Shown here: positions 1 to 7,645 of the stretch, piece by piece
How the letters are laid out: every line of letters begins with the position of its first letter
Position numbering within the stretch: the stretch's first letter is position 1
Source of the DNA: Candidatus Zixiibacteriota bacterium
GTDB lineage: Bacteria; Zixibacteria; MSB-5A5; GN15; JAAZOE01
Assembly: GCA_023138975.1 (NCBI GenBank)
Contig: JAGLON010000058.1
Coordinates: 20,922 to 84,921 of the forward strand
Direction: 5' to 3'
DNA length: 64,000 bases
Notes under the pieces: model-generated
Database searches by the model: none
The model's input: the letters and a program-made list of their open reading frames with translations, nothing else
What the model was told of the DNA's origin: nothing
Program-made: the position numbers and the translations under genes

Positions 1-883
1 TGTGACTCTGGATATTTTTAACACCCAGTTGGTTGATAAATTGTAATGACCAATCCAGCGACAATAATAACGGAACCGGATAAGTTCCCAGCTCATATTG
101 TCGGGCTGATTTTGGGTAATCTCGTGTAAAGTCACGTAGATTTGACCAGTCGCAATTCCAATCGATACTCATCCAGCTGCGCCAGGGTGGTTTTATTCGT
201 TCCTGTATTTCCTCGGAGACATAAAATATCCCGGTTCCTTGAGAGGACAGCAACCATTTATGGGCACCGGAAGAGGCAATATCCACACCCCATTTCTTAA
301 GATGAAGCGGTTCAATTCCGGCCCCTTGAATGGCATCTACAACAAAAAATATATTATGCCGCTTACAAATTTCACCGAGGGTGCTTAGATCATTTTTATA
401 ACCGTTGAAGAACTGGACAAATGATATGGCGAGTATGCGGGTTCTTTGAGTTATGGCTTTAGTGAAGCGACCCAAATTGAAAAATCCGTCAACGCTTTTT
501 ATGAATTTGACTTTCACTCCGCGGCGTTTAAGTTCAAGCCAGGGATAGACATTTGCGGGAAACTCGATGTCTGACAATAAAATCTCATCACCGGATTTCA
601 ATGGCAATCCGAATGCCGCCAGATTGAGACCGAAGGTTGTATTAAAACCGAACCCTACTTCAGAGGTCTTACAGCCAAGTATTTTTGCGCCGTTTGAACT
701 AATTGATTTCAAGGCCTCAAACTGCTCGTCCTGACTCCCGATAACCGCGTCACGGGCAATCTGATACTGTTTTTCCTGAATTTTATATGCGGGGCTGGGT
801 AGAGGCCCATTAGAAGCGGAATTGAAATATGTAAACTTAGACGTATGAGGAAAGAGCCTTCGGATTGAAGTTGTGCTTAGCAT
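1..883 (-). CDS. Class V PLP-dependent aminotransferase, 3' end cut by window edge
   Basis: About 294 N-terminal residues of a fold-type I PLP enzyme of the class V (cysteine desulfurase / isopenicillin N epimerase / kynureninase-like) family. The PLP-binding lysine is visible in SSGAHKW (about Lys209), preceded by a VVDAIQGAG segment holding the conserved cofactor aspartate. The start is ATG at 881-883, behind AAAGGAG. The gene is the last visible member of a minus-strand operon after an SDR epimerase and a small membrane protein. There is no Fe-S assembly gene nearby, so a desulfurase role in cluster assembly is not supported, and the amino substrate cannot be inferred. The family is clear; the function is not. 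Confidence 0.85.
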   Translation of the reverse strand, partial: MLSTTSIRRLFPHTSKFTYFNSASNGPLPSPAYKIQEKQYQIARDAVIGSQDEQFEALKSISSNGAKILGCKTSEVGFGFNTTFGLNLAAFGLPLKSGDEILLSDIEFPANVYPWLELKRRGVKVKFIKSVDGFFNLGRFTKAITQRTRILAISFVQFFNGYKNDLSTLGEICKRHNIFFVVDAIQGAGIEPLHLKKWGVDIASSGAHKWLLSSQGTGIFYVSEEIQERIKPPWRSWMSIDWNCDWSNLRDFTRDYPKSARQYELGTYPVPLLLSLDWSLQFINQLGVKNIQSH

Positions 884-896
884 GTCGCTCCTTTAA

Positions 897-1316
897 TTAC
901 AGAATATACAAATAGCCAATTATTCCATAGACCATGATTAATTTCAATAGATAGCCAGCTAACTGAAATAAAATAAAAGAGACTGGAAGTTTAACGCGCA
1001 TAAGTATAGTAACGGTAAACGGCATAATCCCAAAGATGAAAAGGAGTAATGCCATCGCAATACCAGCCCGTACACCATAGAAAGGAACCATGACATAGAA
1101 CCAGCTATAAACTGCTGTTGGAACCACTACCAGAAACGCAAATTGCATAACGAACTTGGAGACAAAATATCCCACCCCGGCTTCTTCAATTAAACCTGGA
1201 GGGAGCTTTTTCAACAGGTCGAGCTTCTTTTCCAAGAAGTACCAGATTAACTCAAAGGCCAACAACGCGCCGCCAGTCCATAAGAGGGATGCCAATAATA
1301 ATTGAAAGCTTATCAT
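897..1316 (-). CDS. Small integral membrane protein, unknown function
   Basis: A 139-residue protein with about four hydrophobic helices (around residues 5-30, 50-72, 80-105 and 112-138) and a short charged loop EKKLDLLKKLPPG near residue 30. I do not recognise the family. I start it at the ATG inside an ATGA overlap with the TGA stop of the upstream SDR gene (1313-1316), which suggests translational coupling. A start nine codons further upstream would overlap more deeply and add no helix. The position between an SDR epimerase and a class V aminotransferase suggests a shared, possibly lipid- or envelope-linked, pathway, but that is inference only. Confidence 0.7.
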   Translation of the reverse strand: MISFQLLLASLLWTGGALLAFELIWYFLEKKLDLLKKLPPGLIEEAGVGYFVSKFVMQFAFLVVVPTAVYSWFYVMVPFYGVRAGIAMALLLFIFGIMPFTVTILMRVKLPVSFILFQLAGYLLKLIMVYGIIGYLYIL

Positions 1317-2308
1317 TTCAGCCAGCCTTTCTGACGGTACCATTCTATTGTTAGCCTAGCTCCGGTTCGAAAATCTACTTGTGCCTCAAAACCCAGTTCA
1401 TTTTTTACCCGGCTTACATCCATCTCCCAATCATCTGTGAGTTCACGGACTTTCTCTCGGGAAAAATGCGGTGTGTGACCGATGAGTTTAAAAAATAGCT
1501 CGGAAAATAACGCGATTAAATTCAAAAGCGGTCGGGGGATAGTAATACCAATGCCTTTTTTTCCTAATAGTTCGCCGATGATATTAAGCATCTCCCGAGT
1601 AGTATAGGAGCGGTTTTCGGCAATCATATATGCCCGGTTCCTGCTTTCCGGTATCTCCATCGACGCCTTTATAGCCTCAGCCAAATCATCAACATAGATC
1701 AATTGAACTTTATTATTGCCCCCGGCCATGTAAGGCTTGAATCCCTTATTGACTATATCAAACAAGGTAAATATTTCAGTATCACCGGGACCGTATACTC
1801 CGGGAGGCCGAAGAACGGTTATCGGAATCAATTCCCTGTATGGATCAAGCGCTTCTTCACCAGCCAGTTTGCTTTTGCCATAGGTCGTCAACGGGTTCGG
1901 AGAGTCGGATTCTTTGCGAGGGATTCCTTTCGACGGGCCAAACGCGGCCAAAGATGAAATCAGCACGAACTTCTTGAGCTTTAGATTATGGTTCTTTATT
2001 GCGTTGAGCAGGTTAATCGTTCCCTGCTGGTTTACAGCAAAATAATCGGAGTTTTTTTTGGCCTTGACCAATCCGGCCAAATGAATGATATAGTCGGTTC
2101 CATAGACAGCTTTTTTAAGTGAATCCGGGTCGGTAATATCCGCAATTATTTTTGTGTAGGGGACATTCTCAAGCAGTTTCAAGTCCGATGACAACCGGCA
2201 GATAATTCGAATATTGTATCCCTTTGAAGCGAGCAGCCGGCATACACGGCTGCCAATAAAGCCATTGGCGCCTGTTATAGTAACTGTTTGAGCATCAGTT
2301 GTCTGCAT
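1313..2308 (-). CDS. NAD(P)-dependent epimerase/dehydratase, extended SDR
   Basis: A 331-residue extended short-chain dehydrogenase. The N-terminal Rossmann motif TGANGFIG binds NAD(P). Catalytic serine/threonine, tyrosine and lysine follow in SSLAAFG and TTYGKSK (YxxxK). A hydrophobic C-terminal part (about residues 250-275) resembles the 3-beta-hydroxysteroid dehydrogenase-like branch more than sugar epimerases. First gene of a minus-strand operon. No Shine-Dalgarno is seen; a TTGAGC/TAATCT pair 17 bp apart lies upstream and would give a very short leader. In other bacteria proteins of this branch act on lipids (for example ceramide reductase CerR), and an alpha-oxoamine synthase occurs at 34365, but a link is only a guess. 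Confidence 0.85.
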   Translation of the reverse strand: MQTTDAQTVTITGANGFIGSRVCRLLASKGYNIRIICRLSSDLKLLENVPYTKIIADITDPDSLKKAVYGTDYIIHLAGLVKAKKNSDYFAVNQQGTINLLNAIKNHNLKLKKFVLISSLAAFGPSKGIPRKESDSPNPLTTYGKSKLAGEEALDPYRELIPITVLRPPGVYGPGDTEIFTLFDIVNKGFKPYMAGGNNKVQLIYVDDLAEAIKASMEIPESRNRAYMIAENRSYTTREMLNIIGELLGKKGIGITIPRPLLNLIALFSELFFKLIGHTPHFSREKVRELTDDWEMDVSRVKNELGFEAQVDFRTGARLTIEWYRQKGWLK

Positions 2309-2651
2309 TGAATCAATCTACGGGAATGAAGAGATTATTTCAAGCTAAAGTTAAGCTCAAAACCTATTCGGGATGGGTTGGCTGAGTTTGACCATTACTA
2401 CAGCCGAAACAGATTCTGCGCCGGCTTGGCTTGAATGACTCCCGTTTGAAGAATGACAATATGTTCTGATTGGCAATTCTTTCAATCTTATAGTAATAAT
2501 ATGCCGAAATTCTGGGTTTTATGCAAATAATAGAATAATATCGCCATTGTGGATAGAATAGGACAGTAAAAATGCAGTTTTGTTGGAACATTGGGCCATA
2601 TTACGGCGTTTAATGGAATAACTAAACAAGACAAGATTTATAGAGATTTAC
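2309..2651. other. Intergenic region between divergent genes
   Basis: A+T-rich spacer. A short minus-strand reading frame (2364-2591) has no Shine-Dalgarno, runs through low-complexity tyrosine-rich sequence and is not believed. The left end should hold the promoter of the SDR operon (TTGAGC, 17 bp, TAATCT). Nothing else is recognised. Confidence 0.4.
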
Positions 2652-2679
2652 TTGACCTTTAATAATTAGTCAGTATATT
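2652..2679 (+). promoter_or_regulatory. Sigma70-like promoter of the HMA protein gene
   Basis: TTGACC at 2652-2657 and TATATT at 2674-2679 are separated by 16 bp. The predicted start site lies about 35 nt before the GTG, leaving room for the AGGAGG ribosome binding site. Confidence 0.6.
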
Positions 2680-2722
2680 CACTATGATTCTTATTAAACT
2701 TCAGCGATCTTAGGAGGATTAA

Positions 2723-3202
2723 GTGAAAAAGCAGTTATTTAAGATTGTTACCTTTGTATTAGCCGTTAGCATGATTTTAGGCGGTACTGCCTTTGCCAAT
2801 TGCGCCGGCGATGCACCTTGTGGTTCCAAAGCGAAGACCACTCAGGCAACTAAAGCTTCTGCCACAGTCGAAAGTAACCAAATTGTATTAGCCGTTTCCA
2901 AAATGACTTGCGGCGGTTGTGCCACGCACGTCACCAAGACATTGACTGCGATTGACGGCGTAAAAAATGTTGACATTGACCTCAAAGAGGGTACTGCCAC
3001 CGTTACTTGCGATGAGAAGAAAAAAGCCGATCCGTCTCAATTGGTGGCGGCCGTAGTTAAAGCCGGTTATCCGACCAAGTTGGCAAATGCAACTGCCGAT
3101 GTCAAAGCCGATGGCAAGTCCTGCAGTAAGACTAAGGCCTGTGATCCGGCAGCCTGTGGTCTCAAGGGCACTGCTGCAAAAGCTTGCGGTGGTAAAAAGT
3201 AA
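2723..3202 (+). CDS. Exported heavy-metal-associated (HMA) domain protein
   Basis: A 159-residue protein with a Sec signal peptide (hydrophobic run to about residue 25, AFA|N cleavage). A single HMA/CopZ-like ferredoxin fold covers residues about 53-120. The metal-binding MxCxxC is intact (M61, C63, C66), and the fold ends with the usual AAVVKAGY helix. The C-terminal tail is cysteine-rich. It starts with GTG behind a perfect AGGAGG. Known relatives bind Cu(I), Hg(II) or Zn(II); the periplasmic location suggests metal binding or scavenging there. No metal-transporting ATPase is next to it, so the metal is unknown. A strong terminator follows at 3234. Confidence 0.85.
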   Translation: MKKQLFKIVTFVLAVSMILGGTAFANCAGDAPCGSKAKTTQATKASATVESNQIVLAVSKMTCGGCATHVTKTLTAIDGVKNVDIDLKEGTATVTCDEKKKADPSQLVAAVVKAGYPTKLANATADVKADGKSCSKTKACDPAACGLKGTAAKACGGKK

Positions 3203-3233
3203 TAATCTGAAAAATTAGAGCGATATAAATATT

Positions 3234-3268
3234 GGCGGGGAAATTGCATTAATTTCTCCGCCTTTTTT
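3234..3268 (+). terminator. Rho-independent terminator after the HMA gene
   Basis: A 12-bp stem (GGCGGGGAAATT with AATTTCTCCGCC, one G-U pair), a 5-nt loop and TTTTTT at 3263-3268. Confidence 0.9.
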
Positions 3269-3295
3269 GATGGCGGGGTGTACAATTAGTAACTA
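3267..3295 (+). promoter_or_regulatory. Putative promoter of the PorV-like gene
   Basis: TTGATG (3267-3272), 17 bp, TAACTA (3290-3295). The -35 overlaps the U-tract of the preceding terminator. Only 12 nt separate the -10 from the ATG at 3308, and no Shine-Dalgarno is visible, so the transcript would be nearly leaderless. Confidence 0.4.
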
Positions 3296-3307
3296 TATTG
3301 GCCTACC

Positions 3308-4261
3308 ATGAAAAGATGTGTACAGATTAAAGCTTTAGTATTGTTGCTGGTTTTGGCAACCACCTCACCGATATCGGCCACCAAATACGCCGGTGAGCCT
3401 TTTTCTCTCGGTGCCGGAGCCAATGCCCTGGGCATGGGCGGTGCGGTTGTAGCTGGTCCTTTTAACGTGACCTCAGGCTACTATAATCCCGCCGGGCTGG
3501 CTTTTACTACTGGAAGACAGTTTTATACCATGCACTCCGAGACTTTTGGTTCGCTCCTTAATCATGATTACATTGGCTTCAGTTCTAATAATGGCAAAAC
3601 CACTGGACTGAATAGTTATGGAGTATATCTTTACTATGTTGGCGGCGGTGGAATCAAGCTGACCGGCTTTGACACCGATACTCAATATCCATATATCATA
3701 CGCGAGGAAAATCATTTTGACATCATGATCGGAGGATCGCTCTCCGGAAGAATCGTGGAGTCTATTTCATACGGCATAACGGCCAAAATTATCTATCGTG
3801 ATATTGCGACAGAAACAGCCTACGGTCTCGGGCTTGATGCCGGTATCGTATATAAAATGGATACATTAATGACTGCCGCATTGACTGTTACCGATCTAAC
3901 CTCAACTTTTCTGGCATACTCAAATGATGTCTCCGAAACTATAATTCCAGCGCTCAAGCCGGGTATTTCTTTTCGTTTTGCCCGCAGGGATGTAACGGCA
4001 ATATTGTCCGGTCAGTCGATTATTCGATTCGAAGGACGGAAACAGAACGCCGAGCTCTGGCAAGGAGAAGTTTCAGCTGATTTTCAGGCAGGACTGGAGA
4101 TCGGATATAAGCGCGTTGCCTTTGGCCGGCTAGGCTATGATCAGGATAGGATTACCGCCGGACTGGGTGCAATTATCGATAAGTATATTATTGATTTAGC
4201 TTACCTTCATCACGATGATCTCGATAATACTTTTAGATTATCAGCGGGAATAAATTTTTAG
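3308..4261 (+). CDS. PorV/PorQ-like (UPF0164) outer membrane beta-barrel protein
   Basis: A 317-residue exported protein. A signal peptide (about residues 1-24) is followed by the N-terminal signature of the PorV/PorQ and FadL-like barrels: GAGANALGMGGA and then YYNPAGLA around residues 55-60. The rest alternates hydrophobic and polar residues as in beta-strands and ends in a hydrophobic strand finishing with Phe (GINF), typical of BAM substrates. In Bacteroidota PorV takes part in type IX secretion; here no other T9SS gene is present, so only the barrel class is claimed. There is no Shine-Dalgarno; see the promoter at 3267. Confidence 0.8.
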   Translation: MKRCVQIKALVLLLVLATTSPISATKYAGEPFSLGAGANALGMGGAVVAGPFNVTSGYYNPAGLAFTTGRQFYTMHSETFGSLLNHDYIGFSSNNGKTTGLNSYGVYLYYVGGGGIKLTGFDTDTQYPYIIREENHFDIMIGGSLSGRIVESISYGITAKIIYRDIATETAYGLGLDAGIVYKMDTLMTAALTVTDLTSTFLAYSNDVSETIIPALKPGISFRFARRDVTAILSGQSIIRFEGRKQNAELWQGEVSADFQAGLEIGYKRVAFGRLGYDQDRITAGLGAIIDKYIIDLAYLHHDDLDNTFRLSAGINF

Positions 4262-4584
4262 CGATAAAAGCTGTTAAATTAACATCTTCTAACTAACGGT
4301 ATAATCTTTGCGTCAATCGCTATCTCCCATATTAAACTGACAGTTGTCTTCTAACTAAAAGCTTGCCATTTACGTTAGTTATCATATGGTTGTTCAAAGA
4401 AACAACTTTCTCCTCATATCCGACATCATTTTAGTTTTTGATTAAATATCACCATCCAAACTTACGATTACTACCAGGTAGAATAAGAGTCAATCCTTAA
4501 CCATCTTAGGATAAGAGATTATTAAAGTATTTAAATTACCCATCACGTAAAGTTTTACAATTTCAATTTCAAAGAGGAGAATCC
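4262..4584. other. Intergenic region
   Basis: A+T-rich spacer of about 320 bp upstream of a lipoprotein gene. It probably carries that gene's promoter, but no convincing -35/-10 pair, hairpin or small gene was seen. Confidence 0.3.
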
Positions 4585-5310
4585 ATGATTAACCGTAACC
4601 TTATATATATAATGGGTGTTTTTCTTATTTTCTCAATATTGGGCTTGGTAGGCTGTTCGGATAATAAATTCTCAACGACAGTCTCGTCAGTAACTCCTAA
4701 CGCTTCACCCAAGACCTATATTCCGGTGACAAGTGGTTGGCGGGTCAGTTACGCTCAACTTGAACCCGAGCGGGTCAGCTACTATGTCGAGATAACCGAC
4801 CCGGTAGTAATAGATGGTCATCAGGGGGTTACAGTTCGCAGAACAAATAATGAAACCGGCCAAAATACTTATAGCTATATATATGCAACCGCTACCGCGA
4901 TATATGAATCTAGTTCACTGTCTAGTCCCGGTCAGAAAATCCTGGAATCACCGTTTACGGCTGGCCATAGCTGGGATCGCTATGAAAGCAGCGTTGCGTT
5001 TGACGATGAACCTGCCGGAGATACTACCGATTCCGGCGGAGACATTATCGATGGGGCAAATAAAACTGTTCCCGGAGAGGAATACGGCCGGATGTTTATT
5101 GTTGGATTTGAGTCAGTTCCCGCTTTGGACGGGCATCTCTATGCCAACTGTCTCAAGGTCGCCTGGCAATCAGAGGAGTATTCTTATAACTACTATTGGT
5201 ATGCAGCCGGTATAGGTCTGGTGAAATTCGAATCTGTACCGAATTCATTATCTGCCTGGGAAAATACTTCGGTGACTGTAATGACCGACTTCGGTCAAAT
5301 CGAGTATTAG
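4585..5310 (+). CDS. Lipoprotein of unknown function
   Basis: A 241-residue protein starting at ATG behind AGAGGAG. The N-terminus is a lipoprotein signal with lipobox LVGC (lipidated Cys about residue 24). The remainder is rich in beta-prone Tyr/Ser/Val sequence, with an acidic insert around residues 135-155. Alternating YSYIYA/YYWYAAGIG segments resemble secreted beta-sandwich proteins that follow lipoboxes in this organism, but no named domain is recognised. It is monocistronic: a hairpin follows at 5334. Confidence 0.8.
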   Translation: MINRNLIYIMGVFLIFSILGLVGCSDNKFSTTVSSVTPNASPKTYIPVTSGWRVSYAQLEPERVSYYVEITDPVVIDGHQGVTVRRTNNETGQNTYSYIYATATAIYESSSLSSPGQKILESPFTAGHSWDRYESSVAFDDEPAGDTTDSGGDIIDGANKTVPGEEYGRMFIVGFESVPALDGHLYANCLKVAWQSEEYSYNYYWYAAGIGLVKFESVPNSLSAWENTSVTVMTDFGQIEY

Positions 5311-5333
5311 TTCTCATTGCGTTAAAAGATGAT

Positions 5334-5357
5334 GGCCGGGTGAAATTTCATCCGGCC
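5334..5357 (+). terminator. Hairpin after the lipoprotein gene
   Basis: A near-perfect palindrome (GGCCGG ... CCGGCC) with an A/T-rich centre. There is no U-tract, so it is a weak intrinsic terminator or a 3'-end stabiliser. Confidence 0.5.
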
Positions 5358-5505
5358 GCCACTATATCTCTCTAACAATCCCACAACTACTTTTCCCTTG
5401 CTCATATCACAACGGTTTTGTACTTTTTGATATTATAAAAAAAACCATTCGATGTAATACTATAACGCCACTTTAATATTGCACCTAACTCCGATGGGAG
5501 GACTT

Positions 5506-6903
5506 GTGGAGTCTATCAATGAGATATTAGATACCTTGGCTTCTTACTTATGGGGATTCCCGGAATCATTTCCGTTGATGCTTATCATCTTGATCGGCAC
5601 CGGGGTTTTTATCACGTTTCGGCTGGGTTGGATTCAACTGCGTCAGGTTAAGCACGCAATTGACATCACTCGCGGCAAATATGACGATCCTGAACACGAA
5701 GGAGACATCTCCCATTTTCAGGCACTCTCGACCGCGCTGTCAGCGACAATAGGTATCGGTAATATTGCCGGTGTCGCGACAGCGATTCATTATGGCGGAC
5801 CGGGAGCGTTATTCTGGATGTGGCTGACCGGAATACTGGGCACTTCACTCAAATACGCCGAATGCACTCTCGCCATGAAGTATCGGAAAATAAATCCCGA
5901 CGGTTCAGCTTCGGGCGGTCCCATGTATTATATCGAAAAGGCATTAGGCTGGAAATGGCTGGCAATAGTTTTTGCGGGTGCGGCAGCCTTATGCGCTCTC
6001 GCCACCGGCAACGCCGTTCAAGCCAACACTGTCGCCGATCAGCTTCGTTCTGATTTCGGGGTCGATGTTCATATTACCGGTATCGTAATCGCGGTATTAG
6101 TTGGAGCGGTTATCTTGGGCGGTATAAAAAGAATTGGCCGGGTTACGTCCATATTGGCGCCCTTGATGACGGTTCTATATGTCCTTGGAGCGCTGACAAT
6201 TATTATTTTGAATATCGACAAAGTCCCCGGAGCGTTTGCGACAATCGTGAAGTCCGCGTTCACGCCCGCCGGGGCTACGGCCGGTTTTGCCGGGGCAACA
6301 TTTATGCACTGCCTTGTCTGGGGAATTAAGCGAGGGTTGTTTTCCAACGAAGCCGGGCAAGGGTCGGCTCCGATTGCGCATGCCGCCGCGAAAACCGACG
6401 AACCGGTTCGTGAAGGTACCGTCGCGATGATGGGACCATACATCGATACCATTACAATTTGCACTCTGACCGGTCTGGTAATCGTTATAACCGGAGCCTG
6501 GAACGCCGTTGATGCGGCCGGTAACGGGCTCTTTCTCAATGGCTCGCCGATGACCTCGTACGCCTTTGCCAAGGGACTGACTTTTATGAATGGCAATGGC
6601 GGATATTTAGTTACGGCAGCTGTGCTGTTGTTTGCTACCTCAACAATAATATCCTGGTCTTATTATGGAGATCGTTCGATTCAGTACCTTTTCGGCGACA
6701 AGGTTGTCTTTCCCTATCGAATCCTATTCTGTATTATGATCTTCTGGGGAGCGACAAGTAGACTGGAAGTCGCCTGGGCGCTTGGTGATATTGGTCTCGG
6801 ATTAATGGCGCTGCCGAACCTGATAGCTTTGGTTGCTCTATCTGGTGTGGTCGTCAAACTCACCAATGAATATTACTCCCGCGAGCATAAACCGCTTCAT
6901 TAG
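5506..6903 (+). CDS. Alanine/glycine:cation symporter (AGCS family)
   Basis: A 465-residue polytopic inner membrane protein with about 11 helices. It shows AGCS hallmarks: the ALSATIGIGNIAGVATAI segment near residues 75-95, the GGPMYYIEKALG loop, and GLFSNEAGQGSAPIAHAAA near residue 280. Such proteins import alanine or glycine with Na+ or H+. I choose the GTG at 5506 because GGGAGG lies 4 nt before it. Upstream in-frame TTG (5479) and ATG (5494) would only add nine or four non-conserved residues. Single gene; it shares a bidirectional terminator with the convergent gene at 6998. Confidence 0.93.
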   Translation: MESINEILDTLASYLWGFPESFPLMLIILIGTGVFITFRLGWIQLRQVKHAIDITRGKYDDPEHEGDISHFQALSTALSATIGIGNIAGVATAIHYGGPGALFWMWLTGILGTSLKYAECTLAMKYRKINPDGSASGGPMYYIEKALGWKWLAIVFAGAAALCALATGNAVQANTVADQLRSDFGVDVHITGIVIAVLVGAVILGGIKRIGRVTSILAPLMTVLYVLGALTIIILNIDKVPGAFATIVKSAFTPAGATAGFAGATFMHCLVWGIKRGLFSNEAGQGSAPIAHAAAKTDEPVREGTVAMMGPYIDTITICTLTGLVIVITGAWNAVDAAGNGLFLNGSPMTSYAFAKGLTFMNGNGGYLVTAAVLLFATSTIISWSYYGDRSIQYLFGDKVVFPYRILFCIMIFWGATSRLEVAWALGDIGLGLMALPNLIALVALSGVVVKLTNEYYSREHKPLH

Positions 6904-6921
6904 TAAATTCTCAGCATAAAA

Positions 6922-6960
6922 AAACCGGATGATCGACAATCCATGTCGGTCATCCGGTTT
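6922..6960. terminator. Bidirectional terminator between convergent genes
   Basis: AAACCGGATGA... pairs with ...TCATCCGGTTT. An A-tract on the left and T-rich ends let it serve both the symporter (+) and the SWIB gene (-). Confidence 0.8.
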
Positions 6961-6997
6961 ATTAAAATCCAGATGTCAAAAGCGAGTGAGAGCTTTT

Positions 6998-7384
6998 TTA
7001 GCTGAGATGATTGCTGATCAGCTTTGTCATCTCAAACATATTGACTTTTTTCTTGCGGCCAAAGATAGGTTTAAGCTTATCATCAGCGATAATCTCGCGC
7101 CTGTTGTCCGGATTTTGCAGATCGTGCTTCTTAATATAAACCCAGATTTTTTTGGTAACTTCGGTGCGAGGAAGTGGTTTCTTGCCGACAATCTCGGCTA
7201 ACTCTGGTGATGGAGTCATTGGTTTCATGAAGGCCGCATTTGGTTTGCGCTTGGCAGCTTTTTTCTTCGGAGCAGCTTTCTTTACCGTTGTTTTCTTCGC
7301 CGCAGCCTTCTTCGGGGCAGCTTTCTTAGTTACCTTTTTGGCCGCAGTTTTTTTTGCGGCAGGTTTCTTCTTAGCGGTGGCCAT
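6998..7384 (-). CDS. Histone H1-like basic tail fused to a SWIB domain
   Basis: A 128-residue protein. Residues 1-48 are a Lys/Ala/Pro repeat (KKAAPKKAAAKK type) like the DNA-binding tails of histone H1 and bacterial H1-like proteins. Residues about 52-126 form a SWIB/MDM2 domain (PSPELAEIVG, PRTEVTKKIWVYIKKH, LQNP..RR.I..D..L..IF, MFEMTKLIS). SWIB domains occur in eukaryotic chromatin remodellers and in chlamydial and some other bacterial proteins, often fused to topoisomerase I. The obvious role is nucleoid binding. Start ATG with AAGGAG 7 nt upstream. Single gene. Confidence 0.9.
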   Translation of the reverse strand: MATAKKKPAAKKTAAKKVTKKAAPKKAAAKKTTVKKAAPKKKAAKRKPNAAFMKPMTPSPELAEIVGKKPLPRTEVTKKIWVYIKKHDLQNPDNRREIIADDKLKPIFGRKKKVNMFEMTKLISNHLS

Positions 7385-7582
7385 GTGTGAACTCCTTATG
7401 AAATTATTACTATACTGCGTTTATTTAAATATCCTTGCTAAAATGCTATATAAATCAAGGCACTCTTTACTACTATAACATCAAAGGTGCGCTTTTTTTT
7501 ATTGTATAAGCAACAAAAATATTACAGCTAATTAAAAATATTAATAGAGCCAAGCCCGGTAAATAAAGCCGTTCCAGCACAT

Positions 7583-7618
7583 AAAAAAGGCCGGATGAAT
7601 TATATTCATCCGGCCTTA
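7583..7618 (-). terminator. Rho-independent terminator of the P5C dehydrogenase gene
   Basis: A 14-bp stem AAGGCCGGATGAAT/ATTCATCCGGCCTT, with a T-run on the minus strand. Confidence 0.9.
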
Positions 7619-7645
7619 TATACTTAAGATTTGATTCTAATCTAT

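Noticed and set aside
2364..2591. 75-codon minus-strand frame in the intergenic region
   Set aside because: No ribosome site, low-complexity Tyr/Ile-rich translation, and it overlaps the promoter region of divergent genes.
5311..5505. Glycine riboswitch in front of the symporter gene
   Set aside because: Only one palindrome with no conserved aptamer elements visible; it reads better as the 3' hairpin of the preceding gene.
6069..6596. 175-codon frame antisense to the symporter gene
   Set aside because: Shadow of a well-supported membrane protein in high-GC sequence; no start signals.
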